A stretch of DNA of 64,000 bases. It comes from Faucicola sp041855445 (GTDB lineage: Bacteria > Pseudomonadota > Gammaproteobacteria > Pseudomonadales > Moraxellaceae). The stretch's first letter is position 1. Every line of letters starts with the position of its first letter. This document shows positions 53,368 to 63,669 of the stretch, piece after piece. The notes under the pieces were generated by a model. That model had not been told where the DNA came from, made no database searches, and worked only from the letters and a program-made list of their open reading frames with translations. Made by a program: the position numbers and the translations under genes. The stretch is from NCBI GenBank assembly GCA_041855445.1, contig JBHAEG010000044.1, positions 1-64,000 of the forward strand. Direction: 5' to 3'.

Positions 53368-53886
53368 CTATTTTACTTGTTGATTGATTTGTTTTGTAAA
53401 TTCAGCAGTAACGTCCCATTCAGGTTTTACAAAATTTACCACACGTGTGGTATTATCAATTAATATATCAATATTTTTTTGTTTGATAATCGTTTCTTGA
53501 ATACCTGCTAATTTTGGCGAAATTTTTTGAAAAATATCTGTTTCGCTGTCTTCAATCGTGGTCTGAATTTGTTGAGCGACTTCTGTATAATTATCTAAAT
53601 TTTTTTGTATTTGGGTTTTAATTTCTTCTTTTTGAGCGTCTGTCAGCTTATCTTTTTGTTGGGCAAATTGTTTTTGTAAACGTTCAATATTCGCTTTATA
53701 GCTTTCTAATTGTTGCTGTTTTGGTTTTATTGAAGCTTGAATACTTGCTAATTTTGCCTTTGCATAATTAGTATTGGTAATTGCTTGTTGAGAATTCCAA
53801 ACAGCAACATTATTTGCCATGGCTGTTGTCATAGTTAATGTTGATAAGCCAATCATTAATCCCAATAATTTAATATTACTTAACAT
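53368..53886 (-). CDS. skp: Periplasmic chaperone Skp/OmpH
   Basis: Skp holds unfolded outer-membrane proteins on their way to BamA. The 172-residue protein has a signal peptide ending near AMA-NN. A long coiled-coil region follows, rich in Gln/Lys (about 40-125, with SIKPKQQQLESYKANIERLQKQFAQQKDKL), and a short beta-end near DVTAEF. It sits between bamA and lpxD, the conserved location. Sequence identity to E. coli Skp looks low, and the call rests on architecture and position. Confidence 0.88.
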   Translation of the reverse strand: MLSNIKLLGLMIGLSTLTMTTAMANNVAVWNSQQAITNTNYAKAKLASIQASIKPKQQQLESYKANIERLQKQFAQQKDKLTDAQKEEIKTQIQKNLDNYTEVAQQIQTTIEDSETDIFQKISPKLAGIQETIIKQKNIDILIDNTTRVVNFVKPEWDVTAEFTKQINQQVK

Positions 53887-53903
53887 ATTTATTACCTTAA
53901 TAT

Positions 53904-56282
53904 TTAAAATAAACGTCCAATTTCAAATTGTACACGGTCTAGTTGGTCAGTATCTTTGCTGTTTAATGGATAGCCATAGCTTAATGAAATTGGTCCAATT
54001 GGCGTAATCCAAGTAATGCCTGCCCCTACACTAAATCGCATATCGTTATCTTTGCCTAATGTCAAAGGATAATCTGTGCCATTAATAGTCACGATTTCAT
54101 TTTCTTTGCCCGTAGTATCAAAGACTTGAGCACCTTCTAAGAATAGCACAGGTCGAATTTGTGTCGCCCAGTCGCCTTTAAATGGCATCGGTAAGATGAG
54201 TTCTGTTCCCACTTGGGCTAACGCATTACCACCAATTTCCTCAGGATATGGGTCATTTGCTGGGCTAAGATAACGGTTACTTCTTGGACCTAAGGTATAG
54301 TTTTCATAGCCTCGTACTGAACCATAACCCCCTGCAAAGAAGTTTTCCCAAAATGGTAAATCATTGCCATAACCTAATTTTGTGTAGCCTCTTAATACCG
54401 TACCTTTAAATAAAGGACGATAATAACTACCCTCATAAATTAGTTTTTGATAAGTCGCATCACCAAAAGATAAATTTAAATTAACATTATGTAACATTCC
54501 TTTGGTTGGTAATACGCCCCTATCTAATGTATTCATACTCCAGCCAAAATTGACCCCATAGGTATCATAGCTGGCTTTAAAGCGTTCTCCTAAATCACCA
54601 TAATTATCAATAACCAATCTATCATTGTCTTTTAAATACTTTAAATTTGCAATCGCTAACGAATTACCAGCACGGATAGTGGTGCGGTCAATATTTGCTC
54701 CTGCACTGACACTTTTGGTTTCATCAACAGGGTAACTAAAATTAATATTACCCCCCAATGAATCTGTTACATAGTTAGAAATATTTTTGCTGTCATATTT
54801 AGTTTTTCGATGGTATACGCTCGCCCCTTGTGACACCCCATCAACGGTAAAATAAGGGTTTACATAACCAATACGGTAACTATCTAACGTTTCTGAACGT
54901 GATAATTGAATACTAACTTGATTGCCTGTGCCTAAAAAGTTTTTTTGGCTTAAGCCTGCTTGGAAAGTTAAACCACCACTTTGAGAATAACCTGCAGCAA
55001 CTGTACTACTACCTGATGGTTGCTCTTCAACCGTGATATCAATATCGATTTGGTCAGGTGTGTTAGGTACAGGTTTGGTTTCGACATTAACTGTTTTAAA
55101 AAATCCTGTTCTTAATAGTCTAGCACGAGATAAGTCTATTTTTTCATTTGATGCTAAAGCTCCCTCAAGCTGTCGTAACTCTCTACGTAATACTTCATCA
55201 GCAGTTTTAGTATTACCATTAAAATTAATACGGCGAACATATATTGGACGAGCTGGGTCAATATAAAAATCCATATCAACCACTTTAGTTTCATCATTGA
55301 TTTGCGGTACAGGGCGAATTTGAGCAAAATAATAACCATCATTACCATATAGACGGCTTAAATTTTGTGTGGTTTCAACAATTTGTCGTTGCGAGTATTG
55401 TTGTCCCGATTTGATGGTAATTTGTTCTTGTAGTTTTTTCTTATCAAGCGTTGGATTGCCGAGAAAATCTACTTTACCAAATTTATAACGTTCACCTTCA
55501 GTGACATTAATTTCAATAAACACACTGTCTTTTTCTGGACTGATGTTTAATATTGCGTTGTTAATGTTAAATTTAACAAATCCTGCATTTTGATACATGG
55601 CGGTAACGTTTTCTAAACTTCCTGCTAACTTTTCTTTAGCAAAACGGTCAGATTTACTTAAAATATTGACCCATGAAGTTTCTTTAATGTTCATTGCATC
55701 TTTGATTGCTTGACTACTAAAGTGTTGATTGCCAATAATATTAATATTTACCACACGAGCAGGTTTACCTTCCATAAACTTGAATGTTAAACTCACTCGG
55801 TTATTATCTAGTTCTGTTTTGGTGACTTCAATATCACTATTATAATAACCTTGTTGATTATATTGTTGTTGTAACTCGTTTTCGATTTGTACTAAAGTTG
55901 ATTGTTTTAGGGTTTTTCCCTCAGCAATACCAATGCGTTTTAGACCATCTTCTAGGGCATCTTTGGGAATAATTTTATTGCCATCAAAACTTACTTTGGC
56001 GATTAAAGGGCGTTCTTCTACAGTAAAAACAAGTGTATCTGCAACTTGAGAAACACGAATGTCAGCAAAATTGCCTGTGTCATATAATGCTTTAATACTG
56101 GCAGTGATGGCATCTTCGCTGGCAATTTCGCCGACATTAATTGGTAAAATCGGGTATAAACTCTCAGCAGATAACCGAACTAGACCATGAAATTGAATGT
56201 CCGCTACAGTAAAATCGGCGGATTGTGCATATGGTGCTACCATCATTATCGGTGCAAGAACGAATAAAGCTGAGTTTCGCAT
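53904..56282 (-). CDS. bamA: Outer-membrane assembly factor BamA
   Basis: BamA inserts beta-barrel proteins into the outer membrane. The 792 residues match the family (810 in E. coli). A signal peptide (MRNSALFVLAPIMMVAPYAQS) leads five POTRA domains (about 22-400), the first starting FTVADIQFHGLVRL. A 16-strand barrel follows, with the conserved loop stretch FFAGGYGSVRGYENYTLGPR. The final residue is Phe (FEIGRLF), the usual beta-signal ending. The lpx genes downstream and rseP upstream form the conserved envelope cluster. Confidence 0.96.
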   Translation of the reverse strand: MRNSALFVLAPIMMVAPYAQSADFTVADIQFHGLVRLSAESLYPILPINVGEIASEDAITASIKALYDTGNFADIRVSQVADTLVFTVEERPLIAKVSFDGNKIIPKDALEDGLKRIGIAEGKTLKQSTLVQIENELQQQYNQQGYYNSDIEVTKTELDNNRVSLTFKFMEGKPARVVNINIIGNQHFSSQAIKDAMNIKETSWVNILSKSDRFAKEKLAGSLENVTAMYQNAGFVKFNINNAILNISPEKDSVFIEINVTEGERYKFGKVDFLGNPTLDKKKLQEQITIKSGQQYSQRQIVETTQNLSRLYGNDGYYFAQIRPVPQINDETKVVDMDFYIDPARPIYVRRINFNGNTKTADEVLRRELRQLEGALASNEKIDLSRARLLRTGFFKTVNVETKPVPNTPDQIDIDITVEEQPSGSSTVAAGYSQSGGLTFQAGLSQKNFLGTGNQVSIQLSRSETLDSYRIGYVNPYFTVDGVSQGASVYHRKTKYDSKNISNYVTDSLGGNINFSYPVDETKSVSAGANIDRTTIRAGNSLAIANLKYLKDNDRLVIDNYGDLGERFKASYDTYGVNFGWSMNTLDRGVLPTKGMLHNVNLNLSFGDATYQKLIYEGSYYRPLFKGTVLRGYTKLGYGNDLPFWENFFAGGYGSVRGYENYTLGPRSNRYLSPANDPYPEEIGGNALAQVGTELILPMPFKGDWATQIRPVLFLEGAQVFDTTGKENEIVTINGTDYPLTLGKDNDMRFSVGAGITWITPIGPISLSYGYPLNSKDTDQLDRVQFEIGRLF

Positions 56283-56391
56283 AATATGTTTTCCAAATTT
56301 AAAAAAGACTATTAGCTGTATTTAAAGTTTTTCAAAAATAGCCATAAATTAAGCTAATTTTTATCAAATGTCTAGCCATCTTGTGAAAAAA

Positions 56392-57759
56392 CTAGAATAG
56401 ACGGCTGATGTCATTACTAATCGCCAACAACATGAAACCTGCAAGCAATATTAACCCAATATTAATACCAATCATCTGAACATTATCAGATAATGGCTTA
56501 CCTCGTAAAGCCTCAATTGTATAGTAAACGATATGTCCGCCATCAAGTACAGGAATTGGCAGTAAATTTAGTACTGCAAGGCTTAAGCTAATCATTGCCA
56601 TAAACGATAATACAGCTTGCCAGCCAATACTAAAACTTTGATTAGCAACTTTAGCGATAGTAATTGGTCCAGAAATATTGTCAAGTCCAATTAATCCCGT
56701 CAGCATTTTTCCCATAGATTTTAGCGTCATGATACTTAAATCAAGCGTTTTTTCTGCGGATTTTGCGATAGCTGTTACAGGGTCGTAGACAATAGTTTTT
56801 TGATACTCTGCTGGAATGTGAATTTCTGATTGTTTCACCCCAGCCCCAATTTGTCCGTAACGATTGCCCATCGCATCTTTATGTACTTGAGGAATTAATT
56901 CTAATTCAATTAGCTTGCCCGCTCGCTCTACTTGCACTGACAGTAGTTTTTCAGGATTATCTCGAATGATTTTACTAAAACTTAACCAATCTTTGACGAC
57001 TTGCCCATTGACTGATTTAATCACATCGCCAACTTGTAACCCCTGCCGAGAGGCAACTCCCTCTGGTAAAACTTCGCCAACGATAGGTAAGATTGTTGGT
57101 TGCCAAGGTAATACACCTAAACTGCTCAAACCGTCAGTAGTTTTCCCTGCTTCCACTTTCATAAATTGTTCAACAGGTACATGATGTGTGATGTCACCTG
57201 TTTGATTATGGATTTTTACTGAAACTGTACCCGTTTCCCCCATACGGTCGGCTAAAGCATAAAGAATTTCTTGCCAACTTGACACAGATTTATTATCAAT
57301 CGCAATAATTTCATCGCCAACTTGTAGCGTTGATTGGCTGGCAGGCGAGCTGGGAACAATACTACCAATTTTTGTTGATAATGTTTGTGTTGGCGTAATA
57401 AATAATATCCAAAACAATACGAATGCTATCAAAAAATTCATGATAGGACCAGCGGAGACAATAGCGATTTTTTTCCATGGTTTTTGATTATTAAATGCTA
57501 AATGCTTTTCGCTATCTTTGACTTCGCCTTCTCGCTCATCTAGCATTTTTACATAGCCACCCAAAGGAATTGCTGATACTGCATAATTAATGCCTGTTTT
57601 TTTGCTAGTCCAGCTTAACAATTTTGGACCAAAACCAATAGAATAGGTTAAAACTTTTACGCCACACCATCGAGCAACGATATAATGTCCCCACTCATGT
57701 AAGGCAACTAGTGGTCCTAAAACAACGATTGCCGCTAAAATAATCAAAATTATCGACAT
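56392..57759 (-). CDS. rseP: Site-2 intramembrane metalloprotease RseP
   Basis: RseP cleaves anti-sigma factors within the membrane to trigger the envelope stress response. Its 455 residues equal the E. coli length of 450. The zinc motif HEWGH (His21, Glu22, His25) lies in the first membrane helix. Two tandem PDZ domains (about 115-295) follow, with LQVGDEIIAIDNKSV and LQVGDVIKSVNGQVV. The second metal motif is in PVLDGGHIVYY. It overlaps dxr by 10 bases, pointing to coupled translation. Confidence 0.95.
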   Translation of the reverse strand: MSIILIILAAIVVLGPLVALHEWGHYIVARWCGVKVLTYSIGFGPKLLSWTSKKTGINYAVSAIPLGGYVKMLDEREGEVKDSEKHLAFNNQKPWKKIAIVSAGPIMNFLIAFVLFWILFITPTQTLSTKIGSIVPSSPASQSTLQVGDEIIAIDNKSVSSWQEILYALADRMGETGTVSVKIHNQTGDITHHVPVEQFMKVEAGKTTDGLSSLGVLPWQPTILPIVGEVLPEGVASRQGLQVGDVIKSVNGQVVKDWLSFSKIIRDNPEKLLSVQVERAGKLIELELIPQVHKDAMGNRYGQIGAGVKQSEIHIPAEYQKTIVYDPVTAIAKSAEKTLDLSIMTLKSMGKMLTGLIGLDNISGPITIAKVANQSFSIGWQAVLSFMAMISLSLAVLNLLPIPVLDGGHIVYYTIEALRGKPLSDNVQMIGINIGLILLAGFMLLAISNDISRLF

Positions 57760-58976
57760 TTATTTATTTCCTCATTGGCAATAGCCCGTGCCTGTTTATC
57801 CACTGCCAAAATATCTTCCAAATGCCTAATGGTTGTTGCAGTAATTTTAGATAATACATGTTCATTAATATCAGCAATATCAGTCAGGCGAATTTTTTGT
57901 TGTAAAAATGCTTGAACGCTAATTTCATTACTGGCGTTTAAAGTAATTGTGGCATAATTGCCAGCCTGCATTGCTTGATATGCCAGTCGTAAACATTTAA
58001 ATTTTTCTAAATCAGGTTTTAAAAATTCTAATTGGCTAATATTAAATAAATCTAAACTTGTTACGCCACTATCAATTCTGTCAGGATAAGCCAACGCATG
58101 AGCGATTGGTGTTCGCATATCTGGGCTACCCAATTGAGCCAGAAAGCTACCATCTCGATATTCAACCATTGAATGAATAATACTTTGTGGGTGCATGACG
58201 ACTTCAATATCACGGACTGGCATGTCAAATAAAAAGCTAGCTTCAATTAATTCTAAACCTTTATTCATCATCGTTGCAGAATCAATCGAAATTTTTTGAC
58301 CCATCGACCAATTTGGGTGTTTGATGGCTTGAGCGACACTAGCATTTTGCATGTCTGCAAAAGTTTTATGTAAAAATGGTCCACCTGATGCAGTGAGCCA
58401 AAGTTTTTTAACACCTTGATTTTCTTCATGAATGGTGTGACGAAGTTGTTGAACTCGGTTTGGTAAACATTGAAAGATTGCATTGTGTTCTGAGTCAATG
58501 GGTAGTAAAGTTGCTCCTGATTGGCTAACGGTTTGCATCATGAGTGTGCCAGCCATTACCAATGCTTCTTTGTTCGCCAATAAAATCGTTTTACCTGCTT
58601 GCGTTGCCTGTAATGTTGAGGCTAATCCTGCTGAGCCAACAATGCCAGCGACAACAATATCAACTTCTGGCATACTGGCAAGTTCAATGAGTCCAGTTTG
58701 CCCAATTAAAATTTGGCAGTTTAATTGCGAATTTTTTAATTGTTGTTGAAATGTTGAGGCAGATTGGGCAGGTACACAAACCCAAGTTGGGCGAAATTTT
58801 TTACAAATTTCTAGTAATTTATCTAATCGAGAATACCCTGATACACCAACAACTTGATAACGGTTTGGGTGTTGAGCAATGACAGATAGCGTGCTATCAC
58901 CAATTGAGCCTGTTGCTCCAAGCAGGGCAATACGTTTTAAAGGCGTGGTGCTAGATAATTGTTTCAAAATTTTCAC
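57750..58976 (-). CDS. dxr: 1-deoxy-D-xylulose-5-phosphate reductoisomerase
   Basis: Dxr makes methylerythritol phosphate, the first committed step of non-mevalonate isoprenoid synthesis; UppS downstream in the pathway lies in the same cluster. The 408 residues start with the NADPH motif LLGATGSIGDSTLSV. The metal and substrate blocks LLPIDSEHNAIFQCL, TASGGPF and the GxxxSxD-type KISIDSATMMNKGLELIEA are present. Length is slightly above E. coli Dxr (398). It follows cdsA by 6 bases. Confidence 0.96.
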   Translation of the reverse strand: MKILKQLSSTTPLKRIALLGATGSIGDSTLSVIAQHPNRYQVVGVSGYSRLDKLLEICKKFRPTWVCVPAQSASTFQQQLKNSQLNCQILIGQTGLIELASMPEVDIVVAGIVGSAGLASTLQATQAGKTILLANKEALVMAGTLMMQTVSQSGATLLPIDSEHNAIFQCLPNRVQQLRHTIHEENQGVKKLWLTASGGPFLHKTFADMQNASVAQAIKHPNWSMGQKISIDSATMMNKGLELIEASFLFDMPVRDIEVVMHPQSIIHSMVEYRDGSFLAQLGSPDMRTPIAHALAYPDRIDSGVTSLDLFNISQLEFLKPDLEKFKCLRLAYQAMQAGNYATITLNASNEISVQAFLQQKIRLTDIADINEHVLSKITATTIRHLEDILAVDKQARAIANEEINKCR

Positions 58977-58982
58977 CTTATC

Positions 58983-59813
58983 TTAAATATTGACAATTCC
59001 AAAATAATTCATCAACCAAAAACCTAGTGCAAAAATCGGCATTGCTGATAATTGCGAATCAATTCTATCTAAAACCCCACCATGACCAGGTAAAATATAG
59101 CCAGAATCTTTGACACCTGCATGACGTTTTAGCATTGATTCAAATAAATCACCAAAGACTGACATCAAAATCGTGATTAATGACAGTAATAAAAACAATC
59201 CTAATGCCAACCAAGACCAATTAGAAAACCAAATACTCACCGCAACAACGACTAAAATACCTGTAGCAAGACCACCGATTAACCCTTCAACACTTTTGTT
59301 TGGGGAAACGGCTGGTGACATTTTACGTTTACCAATCTTACGCCCAACAAAGTATGCACCACTATCTGCACACCATACCAGTAAAAATACATATAATAGC
59401 CACCATGCAGACTGTTGCCACAAATAATACATGGCAGTTAATGTGGCACTAATTAATACTATACCAATAAAGAATAACTTTTTACCATACCATGCGTGCG
59501 TACCATGTGGAAATTGTTTTACCCAGCCTATGACCAGTAACCAGATAATACTAGCAATGCTCCACCATATACCCCAGCTAATTGATAACCAAAGAGATAA
59601 AGCAACAATCACTAATACTAAGCCAACATACTGATAAGCAAATTTTTTCTGAGGCTGATGCGTAAAATTTGGCATGAGCTTTGCCCATTCATAAGCACTA
59701 ACACCACCACCCACCAGTAACAATAACAAAATTAATATTGGCGAACGTGTGGCAAACATCGCTATACCAACAATTATCAGCAAAAAAATAGCTGTTCTGA
59801 TGCGTTCAAGCAT
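58983..59813 (-). CDS. cdsA: Phosphatidate cytidylyltransferase CdsA
   Basis: CdsA makes CDP-diacylglycerol from phosphatidate and CTP, the precursor of membrane phospholipids. The 276-residue protein has about eight membrane helices. The signature at the end is intact: SMLKRHAGVKDSGYILPGHGG, then VLDRIDS. It sits between uppS and dxr. Confidence 0.95.
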   Translation of the reverse strand: MLERIRTAIFLLIIVGIAMFATRSPILILLLLLVGGGVSAYEWAKLMPNFTHQPQKKFAYQYVGLVLVIVALSLWLSISWGIWWSIASIIWLLVIGWVKQFPHGTHAWYGKKLFFIGIVLISATLTAMYYLWQQSAWWLLYVFLLVWCADSGAYFVGRKIGKRKMSPAVSPNKSVEGLIGGLATGILVVVAVSIWFSNWSWLALGLFLLLSLITILMSVFGDLFESMLKRHAGVKDSGYILPGHGGVLDRIDSQLSAMPIFALGFWLMNYFGIVNI

Positions 59814-59834
59814 GGGGTTATCCTTTCTTGATAT

Positions 59835-60596
59835 TTAGTTTTGACTCAAAACTTGTTCTGAGGTTCTACCAAAGCGACGTTCACGCCCCATAAAAATCGC
59901 TATCATATTGTCCAGCTCATCAGTTGAAAAATCTGGCCATAAAGTTTCAGTAAAAAATAATTCTGCATAGGCAGTTTGCCAAAGTAAAAAATTAGAAATC
60001 CGATAATCTCCGCCTGTACGAATTAACATATCAACCGCAGGTAAATCAGATAATGCGATATGCTGAGAAAAATCTTCTTGTGTAATATTATTAATATCAA
60101 TATTTTCTGTGATTATTTGTTTGACTAAACATTTACTTGCATTAAAAATATCCCATTGCCCGCCATAACTAACAGCAATTACCAATGTCATATTGGTAAA
60201 ATTTGCAGTTGTTTCTTCTGCATATGTCATCAATGCTTGTAATTGTGGTGATAACATGGCACGATTACCAATAAAACGTAAACGAATTTGATGACGCTCC
60301 ATTCGTGGTAATTGTTCATGAATGGTTTGTTCCAATAACGCCATCAATAATGTTACTTCATTTTCTGGACGTTGCCAGTTTTCGCTAGAAAATGCAAAGA
60401 CCGTTAAAACTTTGACACCAATTCTGGCACAATGTTCAACAATTGGGTCTAATGCCTGTTTACCTGCAAAATGCCCACCACCTGTGGCGAGTTGATGGGA
60501 TTTTGCATAGCGATTATTGCCATCCATAATGATGGCAATATGTTTTGGCATACCTTTTAATGGTGATGATTGATTATCAGATAAATGTAATGACAT
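59835..60596 (-). CDS. uppS: Undecaprenyl diphosphate synthase UppS
   Basis: UppS builds the C55 lipid carrier for peptidoglycan and lipopolysaccharide. Its 253 residues match cis-prenyl transferases. The first motif reads HIAIIMDGNNRYAKSH (Asp25 catalytic; the usual form is MDGNGRWA). Next come VKVLTVFAFSSENWQRP and the C-terminal DMLIRTGGDYRISNFLLWQTAYAELFF block with TLWPDF. Its ATG overlaps the frr stop by one base (TAATG), so translation is coupled. Confidence 0.95.
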   Translation of the reverse strand: MSLHLSDNQSSPLKGMPKHIAIIMDGNNRYAKSHQLATGGGHFAGKQALDPIVEHCARIGVKVLTVFAFSSENWQRPENEVTLLMALLEQTIHEQLPRMERHQIRLRFIGNRAMLSPQLQALMTYAEETTANFTNMTLVIAVSYGGQWDIFNASKCLVKQIITENIDINNITQEDFSQHIALSDLPAVDMLIRTGGDYRISNFLLWQTAYAELFFTETLWPDFSTDELDNMIAIFMGRERRFGRTSEQVLSQN

Positions 60597-61150
60597 TATA
60601 CTTCCATTAATTCAGCTTCTTTTGCTGTTAATTTTTTCTCGATGGTGTCAATATATTTATCAGTCATTTTTTGAATATCGTCCATTGCACGGCGTTCTTC
60701 ATCTTCACTGATTTGTTTATCTTTTAATAATGCTTTGAGTTCACTATTCATGTCACGGCGAGCATTACGCACAGAAACACGGCTATGTTCAGCTTCGTTA
60801 CGAGCAAGTTTTTGCATATCACGGCGAGTTTCTTCGGTCAATGCTGGTAATGGCACTCGAATAACTTCGGCTGAAATTGGGTTAAGTCCTAATGCTGATT
60901 CTCGAATGGCTTTATCCACCGCCTGTACCATACTGCGGTCAAATGGCTGAACTAATAAGGTGCGAGAGTCTTCAACATTAATACTGGCAACTTGGTTTAG
61001 AGGCATATCTGCTCCATAGTACGACACCATAACACTGGACAAAATACCAGGGTGGGCCCGACCTGTACGCACTTTGCTAAACGCATTATCTAATGCCTCA
61101 ATCGCTTTTTTCATGCGATTTTCACCATCTTTTTTAATTTCGTTAATCAT
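60596..61150 (-). CDS. frr: Ribosome recycling factor
   Basis: Frr, with EF-G, splits the ribosome after termination. Three ATGs lie in a row (61156, 61153, 61150). The third starts MINEIKKDGENRM, which lines up with E. coli MISDIRKDAEVRM, and lies 7 bases after AGGA, so I use it. That gives 184 residues against 185 in E. coli. The hinge region (VSYYGADMPLNQVASINVED) and the helical bundle (RRDMQKLARNEAEHSRVSVRNARRD) are clear. It lies 38 bases downstream of pyrH. Confidence 0.96.
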   Translation of the reverse strand: MINEIKKDGENRMKKAIEALDNAFSKVRTGRAHPGILSSVMVSYYGADMPLNQVASINVEDSRTLLVQPFDRSMVQAVDKAIRESALGLNPISAEVIRVPLPALTEETRRDMQKLARNEAEHSRVSVRNARRDMNSELKALLKDKQISEDEERRAMDDIQKMTDKYIDTIEKKLTAKEAELMEV

Positions 61151-61194
61151 CATCATATCCTTAAAATAAAATTTAGTGTAAGTGTCGCTATGAA

Positions 61195-61920
61195 TTAATG
61201 GAAAACTTTTGTGCCTTCTGCTTCACCCATGACGACATTTAATAAAGCATTTTGTTTGCTCATGTTAAATACTTGTAATGGTACATTATGTTCACGGCAA
61301 AGAGCGATTGCAGTTAAGTCCATGACTCCAAGTTTTTGTTCTAAAACTTGGTCAAAGGTCAATTCATCATATTTAGTCGCATCATCATGCTTACTTGGGT
61401 CTTTATCATACACGCCATCAACTTTGGTTGCCTTTAAAATAACGCCTGCTTCAATTTCAATACCACGTAAGCAAGCGGCGGTATCTGTGGTAAAAAATGG
61501 ATTACCAGTACCTGCTACAAAAATACAAACTTCATTATTTTTTAAATAACGAATAGCGTTACGGCTACTGTAAGTTTCAGTCACTTCACCAATTGGCAAT
61601 GCTGACATTAAACGACATTTGATATTACGTCTTTCTAGCGAGTCACGCATTGCTAAACCATTCATGACTGTCGCTAACATACCCATTTGGTCGCCAGTCA
61701 CACGTCCAACAAGCCCTTGTTTTTGTAATTGACTACCACGGTATAAGTTGCCACCACCAACAACGATACCAACTTGTACGCCCAATCCAACCAAATGAGC
61801 AATCGCTAAACTAATATTATCTAATACGGCACTATCAATGCCCATATCATTTTTTCCAGCAAGGGCTTCACCAGACAATTTTAACAAAATTCGAGTATAA
61901 CGTGGGGCTTTATCAGACAT
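61195..61920 (-). CDS. pyrH: UMP kinase
   Basis: PyrH phosphorylates UMP to UDP. It is a 241-residue amino-acid-kinase fold protein with the nucleotide-binding KLSGEALAG near the start, VVGGGNLYRG and GRVTGDQMGMLATVMN. The ATP-side block is ILKATKVDGVYDKDPSKH. Bacterial PyrH is a hexamer, GTP-activated and UTP-inhibited. It opens the pyrH-frr-uppS-cdsA-dxr-rseP-bamA-skp-lpxD-fabZ-lpxA cluster. No tsf or rpsB is seen upstream; rimO lies there instead. Confidence 0.96.
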   Translation of the reverse strand: MSDKAPRYTRILLKLSGEALAGKNDMGIDSAVLDNISLAIAHLVGLGVQVGIVVGGGNLYRGSQLQKQGLVGRVTGDQMGMLATVMNGLAMRDSLERRNIKCRLMSALPIGEVTETYSSRNAIRYLKNNEVCIFVAGTGNPFFTTDTAACLRGIEIEAGVILKATKVDGVYDKDPSKHDDATKYDELTFDQVLEQKLGVMDLTAIALCREHNVPLQVFNMSKQNALLNVVMGEAEGTKVFH

Positions 61921-62014
61921 AAGATACCTTTTTTCATCATTTTATGTGCTATAAACGTTAGAATTCTAACAAAAATGCCATTATTTGAATAGTCAAATCT
62001 AATAGATTATTCAT

Positions 62015-63478
62015 TTAGTGGGTATAACTGGCAAATAAATCATACTCACTGGCTTCATCAATGGTGACAGTAATAAATTCACCAATTTTTACGCTTTCGT
62101 CAATATTATCAACATATACATGACCATCAATATCTGGTGCATCTGCATAACTACGACAAATAGCGATATTTTCTTCAATATCAATATCATCGACCAAGAC
62201 CATCAAGGTTTTGCCGACTTTTTCTTGTAATTTTTCAGCAGAAATTTGTTGTTGTAAAGCCATTAATCGTTCATAACGTTGTTGTTTTACTGCTTCAGGC
62301 ACATGGTCAGGTAAGTCATTTGCAACGGCTCCTTCAATCTCTGAATAGGTAAAGGCTCCAACACGGTCTAAGCGGGCTTGTTTTAACCAGTCTAACAAAT
62401 ATTGAAAATCTTCTTCGGTTTCTGTTGGAAAGCCAACGACAAAAGTTGAACGAATGACAATATCAGGACAAATATTTCGCCATGCTTGAATACGTTCTAA
62501 CACATTTTCACTATGGGCAGGACGTTTCATCGCTTTTAGGATTTTTGGGCTGGCATGTTGAAATGGAATGTCTAAATAAGGTAATAATTTACCTTCGCTC
62601 ATTAATTTGACTACCTCATCAACGTGTGGATAAGGATAAACATAGTGTAGACGAACCCAAATACCCAAACGGTTTAAAGCTTCACATAAATCATAAAATT
62701 TTGATTTTAGAGGCATACCTTGCCAAAAACTGGTTTTATATTTTAAATCAACACCATAGGCCGATGTATCTTGAGAAATAATTAATAACTCTTTCACTCC
62801 TGCTTTTTTTAATGCACTGACCTCTGTCATCACCTCATCAATGGGGCGTGATACTAAATCACCTCGTAAATTTGGAATGATGCAAAAAGTGCAACGATGA
62901 TTACAACCTTCAGAAATTTTGACATAGGCATAATGTTTAGGCGTGAGCTTAATGCCTGCCTCATTGATTAAATCGATTTTGGGGTCATATATTTTGTTTT
63001 TTTGTGGCTTAGGAACATGATGCGTCACGGCATTAATGACCTCATCATAGGCATGGGCTCCTGTGACTGCCAAAACTGCAGGGTGCATGGTTTTAATTTT
63101 TTCTGCATCTTTACCCAAACAGCCTGTTACAATTACTTTTCCATTATGTAAAATTGCCTCACCAATTGCATCAAGCGATTCTTGTACTGCTGTTTCAATA
63201 AATCCACAAGTATTTACTACGACCAAATCTGCTCCGTCATAATCACTTGCTACCTGATAACCTTCTTTGGTTAATTCTGTAATAATGCGTTCACTATCTA
63301 CCAATGCTTTTGGACAGCCCAAAGAAACAAAACCAATTTTGGGGATTTTATTGGTAGAAATCGGCGTGTTTGGTGATGGAAAAACTGCCGTTGGAATATG
63401 ATTAGGGTTAGCTTTTGCTTGATTTTGTTCGATTTGTTGGCTGGATTTTGGATAATAAAGGGTTGGTTGTATAGACAT
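62015..63478 (-). CDS. rimO: Ribosomal protein S12 methylthiotransferase RimO
   Basis: RimO adds a methylthio group to an aspartate of ribosomal protein S12. It is a radical SAM enzyme with two iron-sulfur clusters. The N-terminal domain has Cys in SLGCPKALVDSER, NTCGFIE and VTGCLGKD. The radical SAM motif is Cys192-x3-Cys196-x2-Cys199 in EGCNHRCTFC. A TRAM domain ends the 487-residue protein. A polar N-terminal extension of about 45 residues (rich in Gln, Pro, Asn) comes before the conserved start (IGFVSLGCPK), compared with E. coli (441). Methionines later in that extension do not give a better start. Confidence 0.95.
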   Translation of the reverse strand: MSIQPTLYYPKSSQQIEQNQAKANPNHIPTAVFPSPNTPISTNKIPKIGFVSLGCPKALVDSERIITELTKEGYQVASDYDGADLVVVNTCGFIETAVQESLDAIGEAILHNGKVIVTGCLGKDAEKIKTMHPAVLAVTGAHAYDEVINAVTHHVPKPQKNKIYDPKIDLINEAGIKLTPKHYAYVKISEGCNHRCTFCIIPNLRGDLVSRPIDEVMTEVSALKKAGVKELLIISQDTSAYGVDLKYKTSFWQGMPLKSKFYDLCEALNRLGIWVRLHYVYPYPHVDEVVKLMSEGKLLPYLDIPFQHASPKILKAMKRPAHSENVLERIQAWRNICPDIVIRSTFVVGFPTETEEDFQYLLDWLKQARLDRVGAFTYSEIEGAVANDLPDHVPEAVKQQRYERLMALQQQISAEKLQEKVGKTLMVLVDDIDIEENIAICRSYADAPDIDGHVYVDNIDESVKIGEFITVTIDEASEYDLFASYTH

Positions 63479-63669
63479 AGCTCACTATCACTAAGGGTAA
63501 TCAATAACAAAGTTCGCTATTTTACCTGTTTTTTTTATAATAAACCAATTTTTCCCAGTTATTCACCAATAAAAATGGTTGATAGTTAATTATAGATATG
63601 AAAAAATAAGCAAATATTACAAGCTGTTACTAAGGTGTTACAAATAAGGACGTTTTTTAAGGAAACATC